A DNA stretch of 64,000 nucleotides, from positions 5,101 through 69,100 of the forward strand of contig DASZLU010000007.1 in the NCBI GenBank assembly GCA_035552195.1, written 5' to 3'. A program made the position numbers and the translations under genes. The stretch comes from CAIKMD01 sp035552195. Lineage in GTDB: Bacteria; Pseudomonadota; Alphaproteobacteria; ATCC43930; CGMCC-115725. Shown here piece by piece: positions 8,792 through 16,941 of the stretch. The notes beneath the pieces are model-generated. The model was not told the origin of the DNA, did not search any database, and saw nothing but the letters and a program-made list of their open reading frames with translations. Position 1 is the stretch's first letter. Every line of letters begins with the position of its first letter.

Positions 8792-9802
8792 ATGCCTGAA
8801 ACCGCGACTGCGACTGACAAGTACCAAAACGATATGCCGACCGGCATGCCCGACATCACCGTGTCGGTGCGCCAGACTTTCGGCATCGACAGCGATCTCC
8901 AGGTGCCGGCCTTCTCGAAGGCCAACGACTACGTGCCGGATCTCGACGATGCGTACCGCTTCGATCGCGACACGACGCTGGCGATCCTCGCCGGTTTCGC
9001 GCATAACCGCCGCGTCATGATCCAGGGCTATCATGGCACCGGCAAGTCGACGCATATCGAGCAGGTCGCGGCGCGGCTCAACTGGCCCTGCATCCGCATC
9101 AATCTCGACAGCCATATCAGCCGCATCGATCTCATCGGCAAGGATGCGATCGTGCTGCGCGACGGCATGCAGGTAACGGAATTCCGCGAAGGCCTGCTGC
9201 CCTGGGCGCTGCAGCATCCGACCGCGCTGGTGTTCGACGAATACGATGCCGGCCGCCCGGACGTGATGTTCGTGATCCAGCGCGTGCTCGAGGTCGAAGG
9301 CAAGCTGACTTTGCTCGACCAGAACAAGGTGATCCGCCCGCACAAGGCGTTCCGCCTGTTCTCGACCACCAACACGGTCGGTCTCGGCGATACCACGGGC
9401 CTCTATCACGGTACGCAGCAGATCAACCAGGGTCAGATGGACCGCTGGAATATCGTCGCGACGCTGAACTATCTGCCGCACGATGCGGAGGTCGAGATCG
9501 TGCTGGCGAAGTCGCCCACCTTCGACAATGACGATGGCCGCAAATCGATCAGCGCCATGGTCGCGCTCGCCGATCTCACGCGCTCGGGCTTCATGAACGG
9601 CGATATCTCGACCGTCATGTCGCCGCGCACGGTGATCACCTGGGCCGAGAACACGCGCATCTTCGGCGATCTCGCTTTTGCCTTCCGCGTGACCTTCCTC
9701 AATAAATGCGACGAGGTCGAGCGCGCGACGGTGGCCGAGTACTACCAGCGGTGCTTCGGCACCGAGTTGAAGGAAACCGGAGTCCGCACGGCTTCGGCCT
9801 AA
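8792..9802 (+). CDS. cobS: Cobaltochelatase subunit CobS (AAA+ MoxR-type ATPase)
   Basis: 336 residues. The AAA+ domain has Walker A GYHGTGKS at residues 79-86, Walker B ALVFDEYD near 147 and a sensor-1 LFSTTNT. An N-terminal arm (FGIDSDLQVPAFSKANDYVPD) is typical of CobS. With CobT and CobN it inserts cobalt into hydrogenobyrinate a,c-diamide in aerobic cobalamin synthesis. cobT follows after 11 bases. cobN and other cob genes are not in the window, and cobS-cobT pairs often lie in this setting away from the other cobalamin genes. Confidence 0.93.
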   Translation: MPETATATDKYQNDMPTGMPDITVSVRQTFGIDSDLQVPAFSKANDYVPDLDDAYRFDRDTTLAILAGFAHNRRVMIQGYHGTGKSTHIEQVAARLNWPCIRINLDSHISRIDLIGKDAIVLRDGMQVTEFREGLLPWALQHPTALVFDEYDAGRPDVMFVIQRVLEVEGKLTLLDQNKVIRPHKAFRLFSTTNTVGLGDTTGLYHGTQQINQGQMDRWNIVATLNYLPHDAEVEIVLAKSPTFDNDDGRKSISAMVALADLTRSGFMNGDISTVMSPRTVITWAENTRIFGDLAFAFRVTFLNKCDEVERATVAEYYQRCFGTELKETGVRTASA

Positions 9803-9813
9803 GGCATCCTCGT

Positions 9814-11673
9814 ATGGCAGAAGCCGAATCCCCCGTCGAAGCCTTTAAGCGCGCGACCGCCGCGACCGTGCGCGCCATCGCCGAGCGCGATGACGTGACG
9901 GTCAGCTACGGTGCGGAGCCGGCCGGGGCTGCCGGCTCGCGGCTGCGTCTGCCGCTGCCGGCTCGCGATCTCTCCGATGCCGAAGCGGGGCCGGTGCGCG
10001 GCGCCGCCGACGCGATGGCGCTGAAGCTTCGCTATCACGACGCCGCCGTGCATGCGCGGCGCGCGCCGATGGGCGAGACCGCACGAGCGATCTTCGAAGG
10101 CGTGGAGCAGGCGCGGGTCGAGGCGCTGGGCACGAAACGCATGGCCGGCGTGGCCGCCAATCTTTCGGCGATGATGGAGGAGAAATATCGCCGCCAAGGC
10201 TACGAGCATATGACCGAGCGCAACGACACGACGCTGGTCGAGGCGATCCGGCTGCTCGCGCGCGAAGCGTTGACGCAGATGCCGCCGCCGCGCTCGGCCA
10301 AGAAGGTGGTCGATCTGTGGCGCCCGGTGATCGAGACTCGCATCGCGCGCGATCTGATGGAACTCGGCAAGCTGGTCGAGGATCAGGATGCTTACGCGAC
10401 TCAGGCGCGGCAGTTGCTGACCGATCTCGATATGGATCTCGGCGAGTCGGAAGAGGGTGAGCAATCCGAGAATTCCGAGGGTGAGAGCGAGAACGCCGAA
10501 GAGAACGAGGGCGAGAGCGAAGGCGGCGAGGGCAAGGCCTCGGGTTCGGAAGGCTCGCTCGAAGGCGGCGTGCCCGAACAGGATAAAGAGGGCGACGACG
10601 AAGGCGGCGCCGAGGAAGTCGCCGGCGAGATGATGCCCGGCACCGGCGATGAAGATCCCGGCCGTCCGGGCCGCCCCGGTATCCTGCCCCGACGCCAGGG
10701 GCTCAACGACGATCCCGCCGTCTATCGCTCTTTCACCGCCGAATTCGACGAAGTGGTCGAGGCTGACGCGCTCTGCGACGCCGACGAGTTGACCCGGCTG
10801 CGCAGCCTGCTGGATCAGCAACTCGCGCATCTGCAAAGCGTCATCAGCCGCCTCGCCAATCGCCTGCAGCGCCGCCTGCTGGCGAAGCAGGCGCGCGCTT
10901 GGGAATTCGATCTCGACGAAGGCGTCCTCGATGCGGCGCGGCTCGCGCGCATCGTCACCAACCCGACCTATCCGCTGTCCTACAAGCGCGAGAAGGAAAC
11001 CGAATTCCGCGACACGGTGGTGACGCTGCTGATCGACAATTCGGGCTCGATGCGCGGGCGGCCGATCACCGTCGCGGCGATGAGCGCCGATATCCTCGCG
11101 CGCACGCTCGAGCGCTGCGGTGTGAAGGTCGAGATCCTCGGCTTCACCACGCGCGCGTGGAAGGGCGGCCAGGCGCGCGAGCGCTGGATCGCCGCGGGCA
11201 AGCCCGCCAATCCCGGCCGGCTCAACGATTTGCGCCACATCATCTACAAGCCGGCGGACGCGCCCTGGCGGCGCGCGCGCAAGAGCCTCGGCCTGATGCT
11301 GCGCGAGGGGATCCTCAAAGAGAATATCGACGGTGAGGCGCTGATCTGGGCGCATAACCGCTTGCTCGCGCGCAGCGAGCAGCGCCGCATCCTGATGGTG
11401 ATCTCCGACGGCGCGCCGGTCGATGACTCGACGCTCTCGGTCAATCCGGGCAATTACCTCGAGCGGCATTTGCGCGAAGTGATCGCCGAGATCGAACGCA
11501 ACTCGCCGGTGAAGCTGGTCGCGATCGGCATCGGCCACGATGTCACGCGCTACTATCGCCGCGCCGTCACCATCGTCGATGCCGAGCAACTCGGCGGCGC
11601 GATGCTCGACAAGCTCGCCGAGCTTTTCGAGGAAGACGACGCAATGCCGCCCGCCCTGCGGCGCAGCGCTTAA
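9814..11673 (+). CDS. cobT: Cobaltochelatase subunit CobT (VWA protein)
   Basis: 619 residues. The N-terminal half is helical; residues about 208-290 are a very acidic Glu/Gly/Ser tract (bases 10435-10680); the C-terminal von Willebrand A domain has the MIDAS motif DNSGSM at about 408-413 and the later ISDGAPVDDST loop. CobT forms the double-ring ATPase complex with CobS that drives CobN. The start is ATG 9814 (MAEAESPVEAFKRAT); the frame extends upstream into cobS but that part is cobS shadow. It belongs to the J-protein-cobS-cobT run. Confidence 0.93.
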   Translation: MAEAESPVEAFKRATAATVRAIAERDDVTVSYGAEPAGAAGSRLRLPLPARDLSDAEAGPVRGAADAMALKLRYHDAAVHARRAPMGETARAIFEGVEQARVEALGTKRMAGVAANLSAMMEEKYRRQGYEHMTERNDTTLVEAIRLLAREALTQMPPPRSAKKVVDLWRPVIETRIARDLMELGKLVEDQDAYATQARQLLTDLDMDLGESEEGEQSENSEGESENAEENEGESEGGEGKASGSEGSLEGGVPEQDKEGDDEGGAEEVAGEMMPGTGDEDPGRPGRPGILPRRQGLNDDPAVYRSFTAEFDEVVEADALCDADELTRLRSLLDQQLAHLQSVISRLANRLQRRLLAKQARAWEFDLDEGVLDAARLARIVTNPTYPLSYKREKETEFRDTVVTLLIDNSGSMRGRPITVAAMSADILARTLERCGVKVEILGFTTRAWKGGQARERWIAAGKPANPGRLNDLRHIIYKPADAPWRRARKSLGLMLREGILKENIDGEALIWAHNRLLARSEQRRILMVISDGAPVDDSTLSVNPGNYLERHLREVIAEIERNSPVKLVAIGIGHDVTRYYRRAVTIVDAEQLGGAMLDKLAELFEEDDAMPPALRRSA

Positions 11674-11804
11674 CCATCGGCGATCGCCGCCAGCGCGTGG
11701 CGCGCGAACGCGCGGCGCGGCTCAATAGGGATACGCAAACGCCTTCCGTCCCGCGACTCGCGGCAGAATAAACGGCGTCAGTCTTCGCGAAAAAACTTGG
11801 TGAC

Positions 11805-12380
11805 TTAGTGCAGCGGCGAGTCGCCGGTGAGACCGTCGTCGCTTTTCTCGCCGCTCTTCTCGGTCTTCGCCAGCGCCTGGCCAAGATCGCGCCAGCCATA
11901 AGCCACCGCTTCGACGGGCTGGCCGCCGACCGGGATCTTGCGATGCATGATCATCTGGCCGCCCAGTCGCTCATAGAAGAAGCGCCCAGGATTGGCGCGC
12001 ACCACCCAAACCAGCGCCGTCGCGTGGCCGGTATTCACCAGCCGCTGGAACAGCGACAGCAGCAATTGGCGGCCGAAACCCGCGCCTTGGCGATCCGGCG
12101 CGACATAGAGCGTGTAGACTTCGCCGGCGAAACGGATGGTGCTGTCGCGCTGCGTGCCGCAATTGCCGAAGCCGACGATTTGGCCATTGCTATGCGCGAC
12201 CACGACATCTTCCGGACGGTGGCGCAGAAAGCTGGCCCACGAGCCCGTCTGGCGGCGCTCCGACATGTTGAGAAGCACGCGATCGGGCAGCATGCCCGCG
12301 TAGGTCGAACGCCACGTTTCGACCTCGATCCGAGCGATCGCCCGTGCATCTTCCAGTCGTGCTGGCCGCACCGCGTCCAT
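11805..12380 (-). CDS. GNAT family N-acetyltransferase
   Basis: 191 residues. The GNAT fold is read from the N-terminal VRPARLEDARAIARIEVETWR, the central strand EVYTLYVAPDRQGAGFGRQLL with the acetyl-CoA loop Q-x-A-G-F-G, and ALVWVVRANPGRFFYERLGG. Such enzymes move an acetyl group from acetyl-CoA to an amine; the substrate is unknown. ATG 12380 has GGGAGGA a few bases upstream, whereas the longer frame from 12539 is not supported. It converges on cobT across a 131-base gap that contains only GC-rich inverted repeats. Confidence 0.85.
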   Translation of the reverse strand: MDAVRPARLEDARAIARIEVETWRSTYAGMLPDRVLLNMSERRQTGSWASFLRHRPEDVVVAHSNGQIVGFGNCGTQRDSTIRFAGEVYTLYVAPDRQGAGFGRQLLLSLFQRLVNTGHATALVWVVRANPGRFFYERLGGQMIMHRKIPVGGQPVEAVAYGWRDLGQALAKTEKSGEKSDDGLTGDSPLH

Positions 12381-12557
12381 ATTCGGGTCCTCCCGCATTA
12401 ACCAAAACATCATAGACCGGACGCGTCCGCTTGCGAGGATTTTTTGTCTTCTCTGTGGCAAAATTTCGCGCGCGCCGTGGCGGCGGGTTTTTGAGCGCGC
12501 CAAGCGGCCGACACGCTCAAGCTTGGCAGACCATGTCAAGTTTGGTTATGGTGCGCT

Positions 12558-13106
12558 ATGCGATCCCTGCCCTTGCTGGCGGCGCCGCTTTTGGCGTTGA
12601 TGCCGCTTACCCTTTCCGCCGCCGAAGCCCCGAAAAAGGCGGTTCAGGCCGACGCCGCTGCGCCGCAATCGCTCGGCACCAACAAGAATTGGAGCGCTTT
12701 CAGCGCGGGCAGCGGCAAGACCCAGGTCTGCTACCTCGTCGGCAAGCCGGTGAAGACCTTGCCCGAGCATGTGCAGCGCGGGCGGATCGCGGCCAATATC
12801 ACGCATCGTCCCGGCGAGAACACGTTCAACACCGTGAATTTCCAACTGGGCTACGATGCGAAAGCCGGCTTGAACGCCGAGCTCACCATTGACGGCAAGA
12901 AATTCGATCTCTTCACGGCCAAGCAAGGCGCCTGGGCCGCGGATGCCGCGACCGACAAGAACGTGACCATCGCGCTCTCCAAGGGCAAGGAAGCGGTGAT
13001 CAAAGCGGTCTCCGAGCACAACAACAGCTCGACCGATACGTATTCGCTCGACGGCTTCGCGCCGACGCTGGCGTTGATCGACAAGGCGTGTAACGTCAAA
13101 CGTTAA
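12558..13106 (+). CDS. Invasion-associated locus B (IalB) family protein
   Basis: 182 residues with a signal peptide of about 21 residues (LALMPLTLSAAEA). The mature part has W-S-A-F near 54, the conserved pair of cysteines (VCYLVGKP near 63 and KACNVKR at the C-terminus), and NFQLGYD and FTAKQGAWAADA segments of the IalB fold (Pfam 06776). IalB proteins are periplasmic or surface proteins of alphaproteobacteria; the name comes from Bartonella and does not imply virulence here. Only four bases separate it from rlmN, an order common in the class, so the two are probably co-transcribed. Confidence 0.85.
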   Translation: MRSLPLLAAPLLALMPLTLSAAEAPKKAVQADAAAPQSLGTNKNWSAFSAGSGKTQVCYLVGKPVKTLPEHVQRGRIAANITHRPGENTFNTVNFQLGYDAKAGLNAELTIDGKKFDLFTAKQGAWAADAATDKNVTIALSKGKEAVIKAVSEHNNSSTDTYSLDGFAPTLALIDKACNVKR

Positions 13107-13110
13107 GACG

Positions 13111-14205
13111 ATGACCGATGGGATCAAGAAAAACCTCGTCGGCCTGTCGCGCGACGAGCTGACGGCCGAGTTGGCGACGCTCGGCGCGGCGCCGTTCCGC
13201 GCGCGCCAGCTTTGGCATTGGATTTATCATCGCGGCGTTGTCGATTTCGCGCTGATGACGACGCTGGCGAAGGATTTTCGCGCGCAACTCGCCGCGCATT
13301 ACGTCGTCGCGCGGCCGGCCGAATCGCGGGCGCAGCTCTCGAACGACGGCACGCGCAAATGGCTGCTGAAATTCGCCGACGGCCAGGAAGCCGAATGCGT
13401 GCACATCCCGGAAGAGGATCGCGGCACGCTCTGCGTCTCGTCGCAGGTCGGCTGCACGCTCACCTGCAAATTCTGCCACACGGGCACCCAACGCCTGGTG
13501 CGCAACCTCGAGGCCGCCGAGATCGTCGGCCAGGTGATGCTGGCGCGCGACACGCTCGGCGAATGGCCGTCGCCGCCCGACGAGCGCCAGATCAGCAACA
13601 TCGTGCTGATGGGCATGGGCGAACCGCTCTACAATTACGACAATGTCGCCAAAGCCGTGAAGATCATCATGGACGGCGAAGGCCTCTCGATCTCCAAGCG
13701 CCGGATCACGCTCTCGACCGCCGGCGTCGTGCCGATGATCGAGCGTGCGGGCGCCGAACTCGGCGTCAACCTCGCCATCTCGCTGCACGCCGTGACCGAC
13801 GAATTGCGCGACGTGCTCGTGCCGATCAACAAGAAATATCCGATTGCCGAGCTGCTCCAAGCTTGCCGCGATTATCCGGGCCTCAGCAACGCGCGGCGCA
13901 TCACCTTCGAATATGTGATGCTGAAAGGCGTGAACGATTCGCCGGCCGAGGCACGCGCGCTCGTGAAGCTGCTCGAACGCGTTCCGGCGAAGGTCAACCT
14001 CATCCCGTTCAACGCCTGGCCGGGCGCGCCTTTCGAATGCTCGAGCGATGAGGCGATCCAAACCTTCGGCGATATCGTCAACGCCGCGGGCTATGCCTCG
14101 CCGGTTCGCACCCCGCGCGGCCGCGACATTCTCGCCGCCTGCGGCCAGCTCAAATCCGACAGCATCCGTTTGAAGAAAAGCGAGCGCGAGAAGGCGACCG
14201 CCTAG
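13111..14205 (+). CDS. rlmN: 23S rRNA (adenine(2503)-C(2))-methyltransferase RlmN
   Basis: 364 residues of a radical SAM enzyme. The [4Fe-4S] motif C115-x3-C119-x2-C122 (CTLTCKFC) is followed by the SAM-binding GMGEPLYNYDNV, and Cys344 in the C-terminal ILAACGQLKS is the methyl-carrying cysteine of the family. It methylates A2503 of 23S rRNA and, in related species, A37 of some tRNAs. ATG 13111 follows the upstream gene by four bases. Confidence 0.95.
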   Translation: MTDGIKKNLVGLSRDELTAELATLGAAPFRARQLWHWIYHRGVVDFALMTTLAKDFRAQLAAHYVVARPAESRAQLSNDGTRKWLLKFADGQEAECVHIPEEDRGTLCVSSQVGCTLTCKFCHTGTQRLVRNLEAAEIVGQVMLARDTLGEWPSPPDERQISNIVLMGMGEPLYNYDNVAKAVKIIMDGEGLSISKRRITLSTAGVVPMIERAGAELGVNLAISLHAVTDELRDVLVPINKKYPIAELLQACRDYPGLSNARRITFEYVMLKGVNDSPAEARALVKLLERVPAKVNLIPFNAWPGAPFECSSDEAIQTFGDIVNAAGYASPVRTPRGRDILAACGQLKSDSIRLKKSEREKATA

Positions 14206-14240
14206 GCTATTCTTCTCCCATCGATCAACGGGAGGAAACA

Positions 14241-14816
14241 GTGCCAAGGACAATTCGCCGGGTCGTGACCGGCCACAATGCGCACGGCAAGGCGGTGGTG
14301 ATCTCGGACGGGCCGTCGCCCTTCATCCACATCAATCCGCGCGACGCCGATAACGTCTCGACCGATATCTGGCGCACCAGCGAAACACCGGCGCCGATCG
14401 CCGCGCATCCGGCGGAGCCGACCTTGGGCCCGCGGCGGCAGATGCCGCAAAAGCGCGGTACGGTCGTCCGCATCAATCAAGTCCCGCCCGAAAGCGAAGC
14501 GACCCGCGCCATGACGCATGAGGATTCGCGCAAAGCCTTTGGCGCGCTCGGCAACGAAAAGGCGGCGCTTTGGGGTAAGGGCGGCCGCCATCCGCTGATG
14601 CATCGCACCGAGACGATCGATTACGCGATCATCCTCGAAGGCGAGATCACCATGGTGCTCGATGAGGAAGACGTGCTGCTGAAAGCCGGCGATGTCGTCG
14701 TGCAGGTCGGCACCGCGCATGCCTGGAGCAACCGCTCGAACGCGCCGTGCACGATCGCCTTTGTCCTGATTGACGGCGAATTCGAGCCCGAGCTCAAAGC
14801 GAAGTTGGAGAAATAA
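14241..14816 (+). CDS. Cupin domain protein
   Basis: 191 residues. The start is GTG 14241 with a strong GGAGG at 14231-14235. The N-terminal half carries RRVVTGHNAHGKAVV, seen in a group of cupin proteins from soil proteobacteria. The C-terminal half has the cupin barrel: HRTETIDYAIILEGEITMVLDEEDVLLKAGDVVVQ and GTAHAWSN, giving metal ligands H-x3-E and a second His. It may be a dioxygenase or a sugar-type isomerase, but no substrate can be named. It follows rlmN by 35 bases and may be read with it. Confidence 0.8.
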   Translation: MPRTIRRVVTGHNAHGKAVVISDGPSPFIHINPRDADNVSTDIWRTSETPAPIAAHPAEPTLGPRRQMPQKRGTVVRINQVPPESEATRAMTHEDSRKAFGALGNEKAALWGKGGRHPLMHRTETIDYAIILEGEITMVLDEEDVLLKAGDVVVQVGTAHAWSNRSNAPCTIAFVLIDGEFEPELKAKLEK

Positions 14817-14870
14817 AAAACACTCACCCTCCCAATCGCGTCGGCGATCGGGAAGCTGAGGGCTCTTGGT

Positions 14871-15245
14871 TCAGGCCAGCTTCAACTGCTTCTTCAGATG
14901 CGCCGTCGGCTTCATGAAGAAGACCAGCATGGTGCAGCCGTTGGGCGCGGTCGGCGCGTGGCGGCTGCCTTTGGCGCGGATCACGAAATTACCGGCGGTG
15001 CATTCGCCTTCGTGGTCGAGCAACGAGCCTTCGAGCACATAGGTCTGCTCGAGATCCTCGTGCATATGCGCGGGAATACCCGCGCCGGGCTCGAGTTTGG
15101 TCAGGAGCGTCAGCATCTCGGTGTTCGTGTCGTAATAGATGACCTTCATCTTGTTGCCCGGACCGCTGTCGATCCATGGCTGCGATTGGAGATCGATAAA
15201 GCGCGAGGCAAGCTCGCCCGGATTGGAGAAGAAACCTTCGGCCAC
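14871..15245 (-). CDS. Cupin domain protein (ChrR-like cupin)
   Basis: 124 residues on the reverse strand from GTG 15245, with GGGAGGG directly upstream. A single cupin barrel is visible: LLTKLEPGAGIPAHMHEDLEQTYVLEGSL with H-x-H-x4-E-like metal ligands, then GNFVIRAKGSRHAP giving the last His. The pattern resembles the ChrR-type anti-sigma cupin domain and small dioxygenases, but there is no zinc anti-sigma domain and no sigma factor next to it, so a catalytic or binding role is more likely. It converges on the other cupin gene, with which it shares only the fold. Confidence 0.75.
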   Translation of the reverse strand: MAEGFFSNPGELASRFIDLQSQPWIDSGPGNKMKVIYYDTNTEMLTLLTKLEPGAGIPAHMHEDLEQTYVLEGSLLDHEGECTAGNFVIRAKGSRHAPTAPNGCTMLVFFMKPTAHLKKQLKLA

Positions 15246-15344
15246 GATGCCCTCCCTTGGCTTATGGCAATGGCAGGAGCCTAGGGCACGCGCCGGGTCC
15301 GGTCCAATGCCGGACCAGAAAGCGGGGCGCGCCGTTCTATGCGG

Positions 15345-15731
15345 CTAAAGCTTCGTGGCAAGTCGCTTCGCGCAAAGATCGGCGGCGCCGGAAACCGGCT
15401 CCGTGAGGCCCGGCAACGTGGCCCAACCGCCTTTGCTGATGAAATCGCTGCGGTTCCAGGTGTCGAGCTTGTTCAGCGTCGTAAGTTGCGCGGCGGCATC
15501 GGGATTGCGGTTGAATTGCGCGGTGCAAATCTCGGCCGCCAAAGTGGCGCGTGCGCCTTCGGCGGCCTTGTTCGCCATCGCGAGGGCCGTACCGGAGGTT
15601 GTCCAGCCGCCCCAGGCAAAGCCGACGAGCATCGTGGCGCCGACCGATAAGACACAGCACCAAACGAGCGCCGCTTTCGGTGGCCGAAAATTTTCGAAGC
15701 GTTGTGCCAAGCTTGACGTGGACGAAGTCAT
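15345..15731 (-). CDS. Hypothetical single-pass membrane protein
   Basis: 128 residues with a short cytoplasmic tail, one transmembrane helix at about 20-42 (ALVWCCVLSVGATMLVGFAWGG) and a periplasmic part rich in Ala and Thr with two cysteines (EICTAQF and ADLCAKRL) that could form a disulfide. ATG 15731 has AGGGAGC upstream. No named family is recognised. It is not obviously linked to its neighbours, with 99 bases to the cupin gene downstream. Confidence 0.6.
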   Translation of the reverse strand: MTSSTSSLAQRFENFRPPKAALVWCCVLSVGATMLVGFAWGGWTTSGTALAMANKAAEGARATLAAEICTAQFNRNPDAAAQLTTLNKLDTWNRSDFISKGGWATLPGLTEPVSGAADLCAKRLATKL

Positions 15732-15989
15732 TGTTCGCTCCCTGTTGGTGTGTGGCGTGTCTGCGCCGTTTTGGTTTTTGAGCGAGCGCGATCAGCGCGC
15801 CGCTGCCCGCGACCCTAAGCGTGTGGCCAAGATTTTACGAGAGAAATAGCCTCGAATATTTGCAGCGATACGCTTTTATTCGCAAAATACGGGAAAGCAC
15901 GCGTGATTTGAAATCATGGAGCGTGTTGTTTTATTGCAATAATTTCGGTTTTATTTGACTTTATCGCGGGAAATCGCCATATCACGGCT
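15732..15989. other. AT-rich intergenic region, promoters of both flanking units
   Basis: 258 bases between divergent genes. The last 140 are AT-rich for this genome. A 13-base palindrome TGATTT-G-AAATCA lies at 15904-15916 and could be an operator. Several weak -35/-10 pairs can be drawn (for example TTGAAA at 15908 with TTATTG 17 bases on) but none is convincing. No gene is seen. Confidence 0.45.
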
Positions 15990-16295
15990 ATGGCAATCAA
16001 GACAAAGCAGTGGTCGAGCAAGCCTCATGCCCGATCGAGTTGGCATCGCCTCTCGGTTACCGAGAGCGATAACGGCGAGCGCTGGACGATTGTTTGGGAT
16101 ACGGAGCGGCGTCCGGGCGTCGAGGGCCGCAACGTCGCGCGCGAGAAACTTGAGCATGCCGCGCTCGATCGTGCGCGGCACATGCTGCGCATGGGTTTCG
16201 TCGTCTATGAGATTCGTCGCCCGTCGGGCGAGGTCTACCTGGAAGGCGACGCTCTGCGCGAGCGTCTCAGCGAAGCGGTCGCGGCGGCGTCGTGA
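15990..16295 (+). CDS. Hypothetical protein, first gene of an orphan three-gene operon
   Basis: 101 residues. Contains the segments WHRLSVTESDNGERWTIVWD, a helix EKLEHAALDRARHMLRMGF and VVYEIRRPSGEVYLEGDALRERL. No signal peptide or membrane helix; predicted small cytoplasmic alpha/beta protein. Codon use matches the genome. The stop overlaps the GTG of the next gene (GTGA at 16292), so translation is probably coupled. I do not recognise a characterised family. Confidence 0.65.
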   Translation: MAIKTKQWSSKPHARSSWHRLSVTESDNGERWTIVWDTERRPGVEGRNVAREKLEHAALDRARHMLRMGFVVYEIRRPSGEVYLEGDALRERLSEAVAAAS

Positions 16296-16531
16296 CTTTT
16301 CCGGTCGACGGACAGAAACGACAACCGGAAGCCACCAAAGAACTTGCTCGCGATATGATCGACGTGCACGGCGCCGAGGCAGCCGACGTGGCGCGGGCCA
16401 ATGCGCGTGCTGCCGCGTGCTCGGGCCGACCCGACGAAGCCCGCACCTGGATTCGCGTGATCGATCTCATTCAGCGGCGCATGCGAGAAGACGCAGCCGG
16501 CACGGTCGCATCGGTGGACCCGGCGGTGTGA
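16292..16531 (+). CDS. Hypothetical protein, second gene of the orphan operon
   Basis: 79 residues from a GTG that overlaps the preceding stop codon. The product looks entirely helical: EATKELARDMIDVHGAEAADVARANARAAA and ARTWIRVIDLIQRRM, with a short disordered tail. No cysteine pair, signal or membrane segment beyond one Cys near residue 43. Its size and helical make-up suggest a binding or adaptor protein rather than an enzyme; this is inference. The next gene begins three bases after its stop. Confidence 0.6.
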   Translation: MTFPVDGQKRQPEATKELARDMIDVHGAEAADVARANARAAACSGRPDEARTWIRVIDLIQRRMREDAAGTVASVDPAV

Positions 16532-16534
16532 GCC

Positions 16535-16906
16535 ATGAAGCGGCGCGATGATCCGGCCTTGCCGCCGGCGTTTAGCCTGCTGAACTCCGAGTTCAACGAT
16601 TTCCTGTTCGCGCCGGTCGGCAATGACGAGGATCATCGCACGCTGAGCGTGCTGTCCGCTTTGACGGGCGCCGGGCTCGACCCGTGGCAGCAAGCCGCGC
16701 GATTGAGTCAGTTGCCGCGCGGCGTGGCGATCGAAACCCTGGCGGCGACGCTGACGGCGCTTCCGGAGCGGACGTGCTCGGCCGCCGTTACACGGGAGGC
16801 CGCCAGCCGATTGGTCGCGCTCCTGCCGAGACGGGCCCCGACGAAGCGGTTCGCGCGCGCGATGCGCCCTGTCCGCAGGGCGCTCGCGTTATTGCGCCGC
16901 CGCTGA
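16535..16906 (+). CDS. Hypothetical protein, third gene of the orphan operon
   Basis: 123 residues. The N-terminal part (SLLNSEFNDFLFAPVGNDEDHRTLSVLSAL, then GLDPWQQAARLSQLP) resembles, from memory, an uncharacterised protein family of Bradyrhizobium and relatives. The C-terminus is strongly basic (RRAPTKRFARAMRPVRRALALLRRR), which could bind nucleic acid or an acidic membrane face. It converges on the solute-binding protein genes 35 bases away with no clear terminator. Confidence 0.6.
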   Translation: MKRRDDPALPPAFSLLNSEFNDFLFAPVGNDEDHRTLSVLSALTGAGLDPWQQAARLSQLPRGVAIETLAATLTALPERTCSAAVTREAASRLVALLPRRAPTKRFARAMRPVRRALALLRRR

Positions 16907-16941
16907 ACGCGTGCGGCCGAAGGCACGATTCAGTATCGCCG

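Noticed and set aside
10435..10680. Repetitive Glu/Gly/Ser-coding stretch that looks like a microsatellite
   Set aside because: It is the acidic linker normal for CobT proteins, in frame and without unit-length periodicity.
14816..14871. Inverted repeat between the convergent cupin genes as a terminator
   Set aside because: The stem is interrupted by unpaired bases and no T-run follows on either strand.
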